DNA of 64,000 nucleotides from Triplophysa rosa (GCF_024868665.1 NC_079899.1:25138072-25202071); one strand, 5' to 3'. Positions 35,980 through 51,188 are shown, counted from the stretch's first letter. The notes: generated from the sequence alone by a model not told the origin. Made by a program: numbers and translations.

Positions 35980-36395
35980 AACAGTTCACCCAAAAATGAA
36001 AATTCTGTCATCATTTACTCACCTTCGAGTTGTTCCAAATCTGTATAAATGTCTTTGTTCTGATGAACACATAGAAAGATATTTGGAAGAATGTGCATAA
36101 CCAGATAGATCTCAACCCCCATTGCCTCCCATAGTGGGAAAAATTACTTTATCGTTTTTTTTGTTCTGTTGAACACAAAAGAAGACATTTTGAAGAATGT
36201 AGGACAGCAAACAGTTCTGGGGCACTACCATTGTTTTTTTCTATGGGAGTCAATGGGTGTAGAGATCTGTTTGGTTACAAGCATTCTTCCAAATATCTTT
36301 CTCTGTGTTCATCAGAACAAAGAAATGTTGGACCAACTCGAAGGTGAGTAAATGATGACAGAATTTTCATTTTTGGGTGAAGTATCCCTTTAACG
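35980..36395. repeat. Full-length palindromic MITE
   Basis: One of the most complete copies in the window. It begins GGAACAGTTCACCCAAAAAT and ends GGTGAGTAAATGATGACAGA, then TTTTCATTTTTGGGTGAAGT, so the two ends are inverse complements over more than 40 bases. Confidence 0.85.
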
Positions 36396-37198
36396 TGTCA
36401 AGAAAGTTGAATGGTTTTGTGGGGCTTTAAAATCAAAAGCGTCGAAGAGAAAGTTCACACAAAAATCTGTCATCATTCATTCCCCTCGTGTGGCTGTAAA
36501 CCTGTATGTGACTTTTTTCAGTAGAACACAAAAGAAGATATTTTGAGAAATGTCTGAATGTGGTTTTGTGTTCATACAATGGAAGTCAATGAGGTTGACT
36601 GGTGTTTCCGTGTTTGTCAAATTTGCATAATGAATGTTTGAATAATGCAAAGGTCTCGAGACGTTTTCATGCTCACCGATTCTTGCCGAACAATGGTCTG
36701 GAAACAGTGATATGTTCCACGATATAAAGGCTTGTCCACATTTTGAACTTAAAGTCTCACCTGGGAAATAAATGAACGTTTTCTTATTACACAAGAGATG
36801 CAAAAAACACAAATTGATGTTGTAGCAGAATGGCTTGTGTGTTATTTGGCTGTAATGTGTGTGGAATCGTTTTTGTATTAACTTGCTGGGGAAAACGTTC
36901 ATGTGGGGATGTAAAGAGACATTTACTGTGAAATCACCTCTTGAGTGAGAGATTATGAGATTACACTGAGACATTCATCTGAAGGACTTTCAGATCTCGC
37001 AGATGAATATGAGCTCTGTGTTTATGTTTCTTGAAAGTTTAGAAAAGTTCGTTTTTTCACAGTGATAAATGTGGTGTATATGACACGAGTCGGATGTCAT
37101 ACAGCATCATAACTACACACACACATGCTGTACATACATGGATAATGTACAGGTTGTTATCGCAGAAATAAACCCCGACAGTGTGATCAGGACCTTCG

Positions 37199-37852
37199 AG
37201 GAGGGTCTTGTATCACACTGAAGGGGATTATTTCGCGATAACGGCCGGTGTTGTACCGAATTTCGAATCCCTGCAGATTTTGACTCCCCTACTTCTGATT
37301 GGTTCATTCACTTAGGATGCTGCTTTTTGATTGGTCCCTAACTCTAAAGCCCGCCCCCACACCTAATTCTAACCCTAACCTTCGTAGGGGAAACAGGGGA
37401 GTCATAATCTCATGGGGAGTCAGATTTTGATACGACACCGGCTGCTTGTACATTATCCCGCTTATTACACGGCTACTTGCCACATGAGAAAAAAAACTGG
37501 ACATGAAATGTGAATTTGAAATATTTTATTAGCTCATGTATAACGAATGTAGACCTTCCGCGAGGAAAAGACATTTACATTAGGTTTTAAGGTAAGAAAC
37601 GACGTTCAAATGTCATGAACAGGCAACTTGGTTTAATCACCGTTTTTTTTGACAAATTAAATGTAAATATATTTTTTAATAATAAATATATTTACATTTA
37701 ATTTGTCAAAAAAAACAGTCAAAATGATTTGCTGCATCCGGGTTACCGTGTATTATTAGATTTGAGAGGTTGTTATCTGGGAATAACGAACCTGCAAATG
37801 TCACGACTGGCCAATCAGAATCGAGCATTCCAACGAGCCGTGTTATAATACA
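37199..37852. mobile_element. Second copy of the composite palindromic element, interrupted by an insertion
   Basis: Starts GAGGGTCTTGTATCACACTG and ends CATTCCAACGAGCCGTG, as in 23573-24515. Between about 37243 and 37438 a different sequence is inserted (TTTTGACTCCCCTACTTCTG to GGGGAGTCAGATTTTGATA), itself having GACTCCCC / GGGGAGTC inverted ends. Confidence 0.7.
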
Positions 37853-38088
37853 TAATAACCAACCTCTGAATATTTACTGTTCACACATTTCATCATTCTC
37901 AACATTCTCTGCGTTTGAATGCAGGATTCTAATCTGTCATATCAGTTTAAAAAGCACATTTTTATACGTCCAAAATATTTTCTAGCATGCCGTCTAGTAA
38001 ATAACAGAATGCAGCTTTAGAGAACAAGTTTGACGACGATTAATTTCTCCAGCATCAATGACAGAAGAGAACATCAGACTGATCGCAC

Positions 38089-39054
38089 CTTCACCGTATC
38101 AAAGGGATGTCCAACCAGCACACCTGCAGCTCCTGTCACACGTGAAGACAAGAGGAACATTTTCAGTTTCTCTGTTCATTTGATTACAGCACTGCCTCTG
38201 ATCTGACAGAATCATTTTTGAGCTACATGATGCAACAGTGTTTGAGCAGTGAGATATGAGCGTGTTTGAGGATCTTCAGTCCTTGACCCGTGTGAATGAG
38301 AAACTGAACAGCAGTGAAACACCTGCGTCAAGCACTGACACCCGTGTGTGTGTGTGTGTGTGTGTGTGTTCATGTTTGTATATCCCGGTGGGGACCTAAA
38401 CCTGAAAGCACACCAACACATGAGGACTCGTGTCACCGTGGGCAAAAAAGCTTATAAACTGTACAGAACAATATTTTTTTAAAATCTAAAAATGCAAAAA
38501 GTATTCTATGATCTTTAGGTTTAGGGGTTGGGGTAGGGGATAAAATATACAGTTTGTACAGTATAAAAAACATTACGCCTATGGACTGTCCCCACGGAGA
38601 TAATAAACCAGACATGCGTGTGTGCGTGCATGTGTGTGTGTGTCAGTGCTCAAATATTCATTATCAAATACTGCATACAGTCAGAAGAGCCACAGTCACG
38701 TCTCGTCTGCTTACACCTGCAGCAACAGTAACACTAAACCAATGACCAACTATTGCAATAAAATCTTTATATGTTGTAAATATGAACATACAGGTGAAAT
38801 GTTTGTCAAGTCACATAACAATAGTCAAGATGAATAAATCAAACTTAAAATCACTTATGACCAGAATGCTTTGATTCTTTAATGGGAACAGATTGAAGTG
38901 AATAATCTAGTTTCATTCCCCTAATGTGACGCTTCTGTATTGTTATATTATTTATTTCCAAGCAGTTTAACAGAAGGTTTGATGTATGATCTCACATTTA
39001 AATAACATTTAAATAAATACCTCCAAAACAACCAGCAGCAAAGTCCAGAGCCAT
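38089..39054 (-). pseudogene. slc25a29: slc25a29 5' fragment (first two exons of mitochondrial basic amino acid carrier)
   Basis: Two exons with good splice sites join in frame: 39054-39021 (MALDFAAGCFGG) and 38132-38089 (GAAGVLVGHPFDTVK). This is the N-terminus of SLC25A29, including the first carrier signature PxD (PFD). The expected third exon, which begins with the VRLQ part of the signature, and the rest of the carrier (about 270 residues) are not found between here and fancm. The gene is head to head with slc25a47, as in human 14q32. Either the copy is truncated or the missing exons lie outside what I can recognise. Confidence 0.75.
38343..38369. repeat. (GT)n microsatellite
   Basis: About 13 GT units downstream of the last recognisable slc25a29 exon start. 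Confidence 0.8.
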
Positions 39055-39124
39055 ACCCCTGAATCAAGAGTTGAAGTGAAGAGCTCAGCGTGTGTGCGGC
39101 GGCGTGCGCGCTCTCAGTGTAGAG

Positions 39125-39126
39125 TG

Positions 39127-39183
<57 letters not shown>

Positions 39184-39215
39184 GTGTGTGCGTGTGTGTG
39201 TGAGTGAGTGTGTTT
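39125..39215. repeat. (GT)n microsatellite upstream of slc25a29 start
   Basis: Long imperfect GT run with a few GC interruptions, about 70 bases upstream of the slc25a29 ATG, in the divergent slc25a29/slc25a47 promoter interval. Confidence 0.9.
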
Positions 39216-39699
39216 GCGTGTGTGTCAGTTTTTAGTGAATGAAGCTGATGAAAGTCTATCTGTGTCCTGTGTCCAATAGAAGCTCATGAATACAGGAACA
39301 CCCCATCATGATCAGACTGCTCCTGTGAATGTCTTTACGTTTCATTCACGAACTTTATTTGATATCACACCTCATCTACTAAATAGACAGAATAATAAAA
39401 GATTATTAACACATACAGAGTTGATCGTGTATACACGAAAGACGCTGACAAACTTTCACACGTATTCACACGATGAATGCGAACACACAATACTCATCAT
39501 TATTTGATGTCAATGTAATCTGAACAATTAAAACATCACTCTCATCGTGTGTTTGTCTGAGAGATACACACATACAGTATATTAGGCTACATTCACATTA
39601 TATTTACATTTAGCAGACGCTTTTATAAAGCGACTTACAGAGAATGTTATTTTGTGAAGGATATTTTGAAACACGTCTTGAGGATCCTGCATATGTGTT

Positions 39700-40405
39700 A
39701 GTGCACGTATGTCTATTCTTGATATCAACAATTGAATTACTACATGTAAAAATGCCAATTTCTGATATCAATAATTACATTTTCACTAGGGACAATGTTA
39801 GTTCTTGATATCATTAATGTGATTGTTACTAGTGAGAAAGCCATTTTAGATTTTTACAATTACTCTCAGATGTATTGATATCTGAAATCTATTTCCTGAT
39901 ATCGGAAATACCAAATACAACATGTTAAAATTAATTTACCGATATCAAGAATGAGCATTTCAACTAGTAAAAATTGAATTCTTGATATCAAGAATAGACA
40001 TTATCACTAGTAACCACACAATTATTGATATCAAAAATTATGTTTTTACTAGTAAGAATTGCATTTCTGATTTCTAAGATTTTTGAAATGGCAGGAATGA
40101 ATTATTGATTTTTAAAATTGAATTTGAACGGCAGTCTATTGTGATATTTAACTAGTAAAAATGCAAGTTCAGATATCAAGAATTAAGTTTTTTACTTGTT
40201 GAAATTAAATTTTTGATATCAAGAATACACATTTCTGTAGTGATTGCGTGATTGTTGATTTCAAGAATTCATATTTTTACTAGTGAAAATGTTAATACTG
40301 ATATCAAAAATAGCAATTGTTACAAGTAGAAATTCTATTCTTGATATCAATAATTATAATTTCTACTGGTAAAAATTGAATTGTTGATATCAAAAATGCA
40401 TATCC
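39700..40405. repeat. Minisatellite of about 43 bp units with GATATC and ACTAGT palindromes
   Basis: GATATC recurs at 39721, 39764, 39807, 39939, 40173, 40217, 40300, 40343 and 40386. Many neighbours are 43-45 bp apart; intervening units have a mutated GATTTC or an extra unit. Each unit has the form TTGATATCAAGAAT, a T-rich stretch, ACTAGTAAAAATT. Both hexamers are palindromes, so the array has dyad symmetry every 20 or so bases. It lies between the slc25a29 remnant and slc25a47. Confidence 0.8.
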
Positions 40406-40443
40406 TGAGAATGATTAAAAGCTAATTCGGCTTGCCATACATG

Positions 40444-40447
<4 letters not shown>

Positions 40448-40501
<54 letters not shown>
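40448..40501. repeat. (CT)n microsatellite in slc25a47 promoter region
   Basis: About 27 CT units ending 92 bases before the slc25a47 start codon. Polypyrimidine tracts of this kind can form triplex or H-DNA and often lie in core promoters; no TATA box was seen. Confidence 0.9.
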
Positions 40502-40502
<1 letters not shown>

Positions 40503-40592
40503 GTCTCTATAGTCACGGGCGGTGTGTGTGTAATCGTCACTGGAGATCAGCTGATCGGATCTGATGCCTCTGTTTGATCGGATCTGATCGTG

Positions 40593-42327
40593 ATGCATCT
40601 GGCGGATTTTATCGCCGGTTCTGTCGGAGGTAATTCGGACCGGCTTGTTTTTTTACCGTCTCCTGAAGTCTCCGTCCGATCACTGAAGGTCATTGCGCGC
40701 GCGGGACAATATGGAGAATGCGCGCGACGACGACTGTCAATTTTTCATTGTTTATTATATCTGTCTGACTATCCGACCGACTAACAACAGCATCAACGAT
40801 TTTAATAAAGCTACGATTCAATCATTCATTCATAAATACATTATAAATCATATTCCATGTCTTTATTACATCTGTTGATCTAATAATTGAATAAATGTGA
40901 ATATAATGATGAGGATTTATAATCTGGTGTTTAGGAGCTTTTGGTGTGGCAGTGGGCTATCCATTAGACACAGTGAAGGTAATAAAATGCCTAATAATAA
41001 TAATAGTAATAATAATCATCATGGTCGTCATAAGAGTGTATTAATGGGGTGTTGCAGGTGAGAATCCAGACACAGAGACATTATTCCAGTGTATGGGATT
41101 GTGTGAGAAGACTCTTCAGAAATGAAGGAGTGAGTATATAACCGTCATTCATCACTTATCTAGGCCTAACTACTGTTAATGTGAACTAACCCACCGCTGT
41201 GTGTCTAGATGTCGGGTTTCTACAGGGGGATGTCGATGCCTGTCACTACAGTGTCCGTCTGCTCTTCTCTGGTATTCGGCACTTACAGAAACGTCCTGCA
41301 TCGTTTACACGCGCTGCGTGACAGACGCGCCGGTGACGCGCATCATAAGGCGGATATATTTCTCGCCGGGTTCGCCGGTGGAGTCGCTCAGGTGCTTCTT
41401 TGTTCTTTATGTGCATAACTTAACCAAACAACACTTCGCGCGTCAGTCAGATAGATTCCACCCGCGCGCGTGTGAACTAGCTGTTTGTTTGTGGTCAGGT
41501 GTCGGTGATGTCCCCTGCGGACATTGTGAAAGTTCGTCTTCAGTGTCAGACCGAAGGACTTCAGAACATGAGATCGGACTCAAAGCTGAAATACCGCGGT
41601 CCGCTTCACTGTGTGTTAAGTATCGCGCGCCACGAGGGTGTGCGTGGACTCTACAGAGGCTCGGCTGCTTTGGCTCTGAGAGACGGACCTTCATTCGCCA
41701 CTTACTTTCTCACCTACAACACCATCTGTGACCTGCTGTCTGCACACGACAAACATGCAGGTATACTGATGCTTAAACACACATCTGTTGAATTTACTGA
41801 CGGAAGTCACAGCAAAAGTGTTCTTTTTGTCAGCCTAAAATGCGTTTCATGTGATAACATCTACAGTGACTTTAAAGACCTCGACCTCACTCTGACATTG
41901 CAAAGGCAGGTGTCCTGATATTTATGAAAATCACTGGATTCATTTCTTTCATTGTCAAAGGTGAAATACATCTGTGCCAATGTTTTCCAGTGCAAGAAAT
42001 GCATGAACATGAATTGGCTTGAACCAGCAGGTCTGTTGTGTGGTTTCAGAATGGACTGTGATTCTGTTTGCTGGTGGAGTGTCAGGTATGTGCGGGTGGG
42101 CCGTTGGAACACCGATGGATGTGATTAAAGCCCGTCTGCAGGTGGACGGTATGAGCGGACCGCGGTACAGAGGATTCATTCACTGCATAACAGACAGTGT
42201 GAAGACGGAAGGTCCAGCGGTTCTGTTTAAAGGTCTGTCTGTCAACTGCATACGGGCTTTCCCAGTCAACATGACCGTGTTTGCCACATATGAACTGGTG
42301 GTTCGAGTTCTGCGGACAGCGTCGTAG
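40593..42327 (+). CDS. slc25a47: Mitochondrial carrier SLC25A47 (HDMCP-like)
   Basis: Six exons join in frame: 40593-40629, 40935-40978, 41058-41129, 41209-41391, 41499-41760 and 42050-42327, giving 291 residues. Three mitochondrial-carrier repeats are complete, with the signatures [20 protein letters not shown] and [10 protein letters not shown]. The carrier therefore sits in the inner mitochondrial membrane with six helices. [35 protein letters not shown] and [10 protein letters not shown] resemble human SLC25A47, a liver-enriched carrier. The gene order slc25a29-slc25a47-wars1-wdr25-begain is the human 14q32.2 order and supports the assignment over SLC25A45 or A48. Start is the ATG at 40593 ([13 protein letters not shown]); a GTG just before is ignored. 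AATAAA at 42348. Confidence 0.93.
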
Positions 42328-42347
42328 ATTGAAAATCATCATCAGGA

Positions 42348-42353
42348 AATAAA
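42348..42353 (+). terminator. slc25a47 polyadenylation signal (AATAAA)
   Basis: AATAAA 21 bases after the stop codon. It is so close that the 3' UTR would be very short; another AATAAA-like site occurs near 42866. Confidence 0.5.
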
Positions 42354-43049
42354 AAGTTATGTATCATTAAAGGCGGATGTTGCGAAACATTCTTTTACAA
42401 AAAACCCGGTGGCCTTTGGAGCAGAATGTCTACTGGAAACACATTTCTATATCTAAACATAGTTAATAATATATATTATAAGAACAGTACAAAGATATTG
42501 ATCATTTGTATGATATATTTCATATGAGAATGAGTGTTGCACCTCCAGATGAGTTTATCACAAACAGAGGGGGTTGTTCTCGTGACTAGACGTGTATGAT
42601 GTACTTTTAATTATTGGCAGTACTTCTGTTTGTTTGACTCACTGCTGTGAAAAAGACGAATGTAATGACTATATCATGTGTTGAAATGACTCGAGACTGT
42701 TGAGTAAAACTTGTTTATATCATATCTGAGGTGAACACTCATTATGTGGCAGATGTTTATTTATTTGCATGTCATTTGATTCAATCGCCGCATCTTTGAA
42801 TCAAACTGAATCCGTCTTTGTATTTGTACAGTTTTTAAACGAACCAGCGGTTCGGTCATAATGACAATAAACATGTTCTTTATAACACTGACGCTTGTGT
42901 CTTGTCATAGAGAGAATTATAGATCACATGTTAGTTCCCTTGACATTTCTCTGAACTTATTCCTTCATGTGGTGCTCTTCTGGACATCTGATGGGTTCTG
43001 TGTCGTTCCGTCTGGTTTGATTCGAGAAGTTCAGACCGGCTGGGATGGA

Positions 43050-45402
<2,353 letters not shown>

Positions 45403-46535
45403 CTTCACCTGGAAAAGAGAATAATAATAATAGCAATGATGCTGACAGGTCTTTTCATATTTATATTCATTCAAATAAGATGAAAAGAACTGCTGTGACA
45501 CGCGTCATATGCTCGAGTAAAGCATGTCAACTCTTAAAACTGATATGTAATCAGTCCCATGATCTGATATGTTCAACAATAATAATCATAATGTTTAAAA
45601 CAATAATGATGAGCACACACTAACTGTATTTAATGATGTGTTTCAATCTTCATTCAGCTTACATCAGATTCAGTGCGGCTTCGTGTTTCACTCAAACGTG
45701 TCCGACTGAAACACTGACGCTACACACACAACACTTTCCTTCCTGTGGATTTGCGTTACAAATATATTTTGAAGCAGTTTTACTTTTTCTATAACGTTTT
45801 TTTTTTGTATATTGTACGTTCTTAATCAATACGAGGTGTCACACATAGGGTTGCGTGTTTTATAAAAAGGCTAGGTTATAGATATACATATATTATGCTA
45901 AAAACGACAAGACTCTTATTTTGTAGTGCGGATGTTTGTAAGATTCGGTCCGGGACGAGCGTTCCGCGTGATATTTCAAATGAAATTCGTCTGCGTGTTC
46001 AAATATTCTCACAATAAACTCTGTTTGCTTATATAAACGCAATTGCTTAAATACGCTATACTACAGTAATACAGCCACGTTTATAGTTATATTGTTTATG
46101 TAATGAAATGAATTTGGCGGCTCAGTGTCCTTTTATAACGATATATTGACATGTAGACGTTATTCATTTGAACTAGATCACACTTGTTCGCCGTTTGAGG
46201 TTTAATAACAGAAGTTCGTGTTGCATTTTCTGCTTTCTATTTTCGTTAATTGTACAAACAGGGCGGTTGTAAGACACCAGTGACAGAATATCCGTTTGTG
46301 TTTATAAGACTGTTCGTGTCACAGTAGTGTGGATCTGATGTTTCTAATGATCTTTATTTATTAAGATCTTTTTATTCAGACTCGACGTTGTCATGAAGAC
46401 ATTATGACGACACATCATCATCAGGTGTCCAGCAGGTGGCGAACTCATCCATGAAAGCAAACTTTCACTGGACATTGACTTGAGATTACAGACAGCACAG
46501 ATACATTCATTTATTAAAACAAAACAAGGGTTTAA
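45403..46535. other. Divergent promoter interval of wars1 and wdr25
   Basis: The two start codons face away from each other 1.1 kb apart. A splice acceptor (CTTTTCCAGGTGAAG) sits just before the wars1 ATG, so at least one wars1 non-coding exon should lie here. I could not place it. Confidence 0.5.
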
Positions 46536-47047
46536 ATGGCTTCACTGGTGGATTATGAGGATTCAGACAGCGAGACAAGTGAAGACTATAGAACTGAACC
46601 TCATGACACTGGGAATAATGACCAGCACACTGAAGATCAACTCTTCATCGTGAACCCATCATCACCATCACAGTCTGGTGTCTCAGGAACACGCAACTCA
46701 AGATCTTATTCATCATCGTGTGTAAAGAGATCTCATCCAAACCCAACTGCAGTGAGACCATATGTTTCTAAAAGACAGCGTGTGTCCACATCAGCTCCGG
46801 TCCAAACAGAAGCAGCACACACTGCTGGATCACATCTGCTGTCTGAGGTGTCAGACACGATCCGTCCGTATCTGAGCAGAAAACAGGCCGGAACACAGCT
46901 GCCCAGACGGGTTCAGTGTGGACTTCAAGCCCACCAGGGTCCAGTGAACACACTGCAGTGGTGTCCAGTGGATCATCACAGTCACCTGCTGCTCTCAGCA
47001 TCCATGGACAAAACGTTCAAGGTACCACACCACCTGATGTTCATCAA

Positions 47048-47100
<53 letters not shown>

Positions 47101-48198
47101 GTTGTTTTAGACTTCAGTCTGGGAATATATTTCAGACTAACAAAAGAGAAACTAATAATGAAAAATATGTGGTTGATAGGGTGTTCCAAATGAAATTAGT
47201 AAAAAAATATTAAAACACCTTAGCAACCACAGAGCTCAGTAACTATAGGGATGCCCTAGCAACCCCCCAACAGCAGTTTGAGTTTATCTCGGATTCATTT
47301 GAACAAACAGCTCTGGATAGACGGAGGATCATGTGAGTTTGTGTGCTGAAAATCAACTCGATGCGTGCGTGCGTAAATTGTAAGAACTGAATCTGAGTGA
47401 TTGTTGTGTGATTTTTCTCATGGAGAGAGAGAGAGACTCAATTTTTTCAATTCAATTTTATTTATAAAGCGCTTTAAACAATTTTCATTGTTGCAAAGCA
47501 GCTTTACATACATCATAATAAAAATGTAATAAAAATAATACTAGGGGAAAAATGAAAGAGAATATACATACGGCATTAAGATACATGGTATTATTGCAAG
47601 TTTTTCTCTATGCAATGTACACTGATGTCAGTGGATTGTCAGAAACTGTAAATTATTCAATCGAAGGAAGTATATTTAATGTAGGTATATTTTTATTTTA
47701 AATATTGTTAAACAATATACCAAAACAATTTTCAATAATACCAAAACATGCGGGAAGAATATATTTGTTCAAATATGATAACGTGTGTTGTTAAAAGCAA
47801 GTTGTTTATATTTGTGGATTAAACTAAATCAGCAGTCTCCCAGTGAGTAAGCCAGTAGCAACGGTGGCAAGGAACCAAAACTCAAATATAGATGTACAGT
47901 ATATGTGTATAAGAGTGGAAAAAAAAACACTTTGAGAGGCCAGACTCAACCGGGAGAGCCAGTCCTCCTCTGCACTGCTGCAACTACAGAGAGAATAATC
48001 ACTTTAAACTCTGAGATTCATTGGAAATAGTTCGCCGGGCTGGTTAGTGAAATAGGAAAGAACTAGTGAGGATAGAAAAAAAGAGATATTTAGGTCTGTC
48101 CAATATTATTCTGGTTCTGGAATGTCACAGTAAATGTATAAAATCACACAGACGAGCTCAGGACATAAACACTGTTCAGACTCATGGTGGAGTGTCTG

Positions 48199-48247
<49 letters not shown>

Positions 48248-50787
48248 GGTGTTGTGCTGAATGATGAGTGGCATTAAACTGCAGTGATTTAACTGGCAGT
48301 GTTTGATGAACATCACACCTGAGGATTCTGTTTGATTTCATGGTTTAGTTGTGAAACCTCTGTTCACATCTCACGAGCATCTCTGAGACGTCTCATATCT
48401 GTATCTCTGGAGGATATGAGAGAGCTGCTGCTATCAGATTCTGTTTCAGGCGTGTGTGCGTGTGAGTTTAATAATGAAACACAAGACTGAAAGTGTCAGA
48501 GGAGCGGCTGGCGATGTGTTCCTCTGCTTGTGTTCTGATCTGAGCTGGACCTGATTCACGCTTTATTGACGTGGACTCTTCACGAACTGTATTTGTGCCT
48601 TAACCGCAGTGATTTATTCACAGGACTAATATTGAATTCACATTATTATGGTTTTAACTTTATTAGGATTATGATTGGATTGATTGAGAGGACTTCAGGC
48701 GTGAGTGTTTTCATTGACATCATTGATTATTATTTTGATGTGTGAATGTAATGTTTGAGTGTCTGCACACTTTCTGTACAGTTGAAATGACACTGACACA
48801 CACACACACACACACAGTAGAAATGTGTTTGTTTGTGTTTACAGTTATGGGATGGTGTTGACAGCGGCAGGTGCATACACACATATTCCACGCAGCTTGG
48901 CTCAATCCGTGACGCCTGCTGGCTGCCGTGCGGTCGGCGAATCCTGTCCGGCTCATTTGACGGCACCGTCGCTCTCACAGATGTAGAGAAGGGTGAGTCT
49001 CCAACATTCACGTTTATAAACGCAGAGCGTGTTTGTATTTCAAAACATAAGAGAATCCACAGATCTCGTGTGAAAAGGATCATCATCATGAGCGTTTATG
49101 ATCGGCTTCTCTCCAGGACATCAGATGAGCTCAGACTCTCTCTCTCTCTGCACATATTGACTTATTATTAGTCTTTTAAAGAGCTGATTTAGAGATATGT
49201 TTGGTCAGGTGGCGTCTGGTTTCATATCAGCTTTTTCTTTGTTGGTACCAGCAGACAGAAAGACGCTCGTGCAGTCTGCTGGTGTTTCTTATCACACCTC
49301 TGCTCATTTCCTTTCGGTAATAATGTAGAGTCCAGATTTCTCATTCTTTCTCCAGACATGAGCTTTAATTGAGACAATCAGAACCAGAGATCACATCTGT
49401 TTCAGGAAAACATCACATCATATATACTGTACACGATCATGCAGCAGTCCTGTTTGTAACATGCTTTTCAGAGAAACAGCAGCTCAGAACAGATCAGATA
49501 TGAGTCAGGTTCATGTTCAGCGACCTTATTGTCAGTTCGACATCGTCTGGAATGAGAATCAGTGATGAAACGCATGATGTGACTGAAGTGAATGGGTGTC
49601 ATCACGAGAATGACCGTAGACACATCAGTTCTGATTTGAATTGATTGACAGGAAAGACTGTTGTAAAGATGGAGAATGAGTTTAAGGTGGGCTGTGTTAC
49701 TCCTCGACCCTGTGACCCTGATGTGTTCCTCTGTGGCGGCTTCAGTTCAGAGGTCAAGGCCTGGGACGTGCGCTCCGGTAAGGTCAGTCTGATAATACTG
49801 GACCATGATTGGTCAGATGTTTGTATATGATACTGACTCTGGCCTGTGATTGGTCAGATGTTTGTGTGTATAGAAGTGATTTACTTTTGTGACAGTATCT
49901 AAAGCTGTGTGTGCGTGCGCGTCAGGTGCTGCGGGTGTATAAGGCAGGTATCCAGCAGACGTTGGATATCTTGTTTCTGGGTGAAGGTCAAGAGTTTATC
50001 AGCAGTACGGACGCGGTGAGTCGAGATTCTGCAGAACTCACGCTGGTCGCCTGGGACTTCGACACCACCGCGAAACTCTCTAATCAGATATTTCATGTAT
50101 GAAAAACCCCTTCTTGAATTCTCTCACATGACTGCGCAATCTTATTTCAAAACTGTAAGAAACGTGTGTGTGTGTTTGTATCAGGAGCGCTACACCTGTC
50201 CGTGTCTCACCTCTCATCCGCTGGAGAACAGTTTTGTGGCTCAGACCAACGGAAGTTACATCGCTCTGTTTTCAGCGCAGCGGCCGTACAGAATGAACAA
50301 GAGACATCGATATGAAGGACACAAGGTCAGCGTTTGTCCCTCGAGCATTAAATCAAATCACTGTGCGAATCCATATCTAATATCAGCCGTATCGCGTCTC
50401 GCCAGCAGCGAGCCTTTGAAACGAATTGCTCTTTCTGGAGCACATCAAATATATTTGATAACAACACAACGCTAACTGAATAATGTGAATATGTGTCGGT
50501 GTGTTGTCTTTCAGATCTGATGATGAGGAAGTCATTGTGTCGTTTGTGCCGGTGTTTGTTTGTAGGTGGAGGGTTTTGCAGTGCATTGTGGGTTCTCCGC
50601 AGACGGAAGCGTTCTCGTGTCTGGTAGTTCTACCGGATCTGTTCACTTCTATGACTTTCACACCTCACGGATGCTGAAGACGCTGCAGGCACATGAACAC
50701 GCGTGCGTCTGCGCAGCTCTGCATCCGCTGTTACCCGGCGTCATGGCCTCGTGTGATTGGGGAGGAGAAATTAAACTGTGGAAATAA
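46536..50787 (+). CDS. wdr25: WD repeat-containing protein 25
   Basis: Six exons join in frame: 46536-47021, 48845-48992, 49652-49782, 49926-50096, 50185-50325 and 50566-50787, giving 432 residues (human about 544; the difference lies in the low-complexity N-terminus). After an acidic, Ser-rich N-terminus ([18 protein letters not shown]), WD40 blades begin at about residue 125 ([11 protein letters not shown]) and run to the C-terminus: [79 protein letters not shown] and the final [11 protein letters not shown]. The family resembles the splicing factor PRP17; a molecular role is not established. Intron 1 is long and filled with repeats. Confidence 0.95.
47050..47095. repeat. (CA)n microsatellite in wdr25 intron 1
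   Basis: About 22 CA units just downstream of the exon 1 donor. Confidence 0.9.
47446..48120. repeat. Interspersed repeat in wdr25 intron 1
   Basis: Starts with TTCAATTTTATTTATAAAGC and GCAAAGCAGCTTTACATACA, and ends with GGCAAGGAACC and CAACCGGGAGAGCCAGTCCT. These blocks recur in many fish introns in my experience, but the family could not be named from sequence alone. Confidence 0.55.
48199..48246. repeat. (GATT)n microsatellite
   Basis: About 12 GATT units in wdr25 intron 1. Confidence 0.95.
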
Positions 50788-51188
50788 ATGATTTGGAATC
50801 GCAAATCATGTCCATTTATGGCTCTTCGTTGAGGAATGTCTGTTTTATTCACATCATTGTTTTGATTTCTGTAATTAACATAAGCAACGAACATTGACAG
50901 ACCTGCGTCTGTCCGTTTTGGTAGTAATTTTGTGTGTATTACGACCTTGAATTTTTCATACTATCAGTGTTAAATAACGATGTCAATGTATTTATTCAGT
51001 AAAGGAATATACTGCGATTCGTCTTTATTATATAATGCACGTCATTATAAACTGTGACATGTTGACAGAAAAGAAAGCACAGAGGCATTTAAACTGGTAA
51101 TAAAGGAATTACTGTAATAAACACTTACTCTTGTGTTTTTTTTATGTTGGTGGCTAAGAGCGTCATGAAGGTTGATGGTTTGGAGATG

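Larger units (their letters stand above)
35480..38085. other. Repeat-rich spacer where further slc25a29 exons would be expected
   Basis: I looked on the minus strand for mitochondrial carrier exons continuing slc25a29 and saw none. The stretch is filled by palindromic MITEs (about 35980-36395 and 36440-36605) and the composite palindromic element at 37199-37852. Confidence 0.6.

Noticed and set aside
36477..36974. 165-codon minus-strand ORF between fancm and slc25a29
   Set aside because: I checked it as a possible continuation of slc25a29; it has no carrier signature and overlaps a MITE fragment at its 3' end.
41201..41731. 176-codon plus-strand ORF across two slc25a47 exons and the intron between
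   Set aside because: Wrong frame relative to the carrier protein; the carrier reading frame is fully supported by splice sites.
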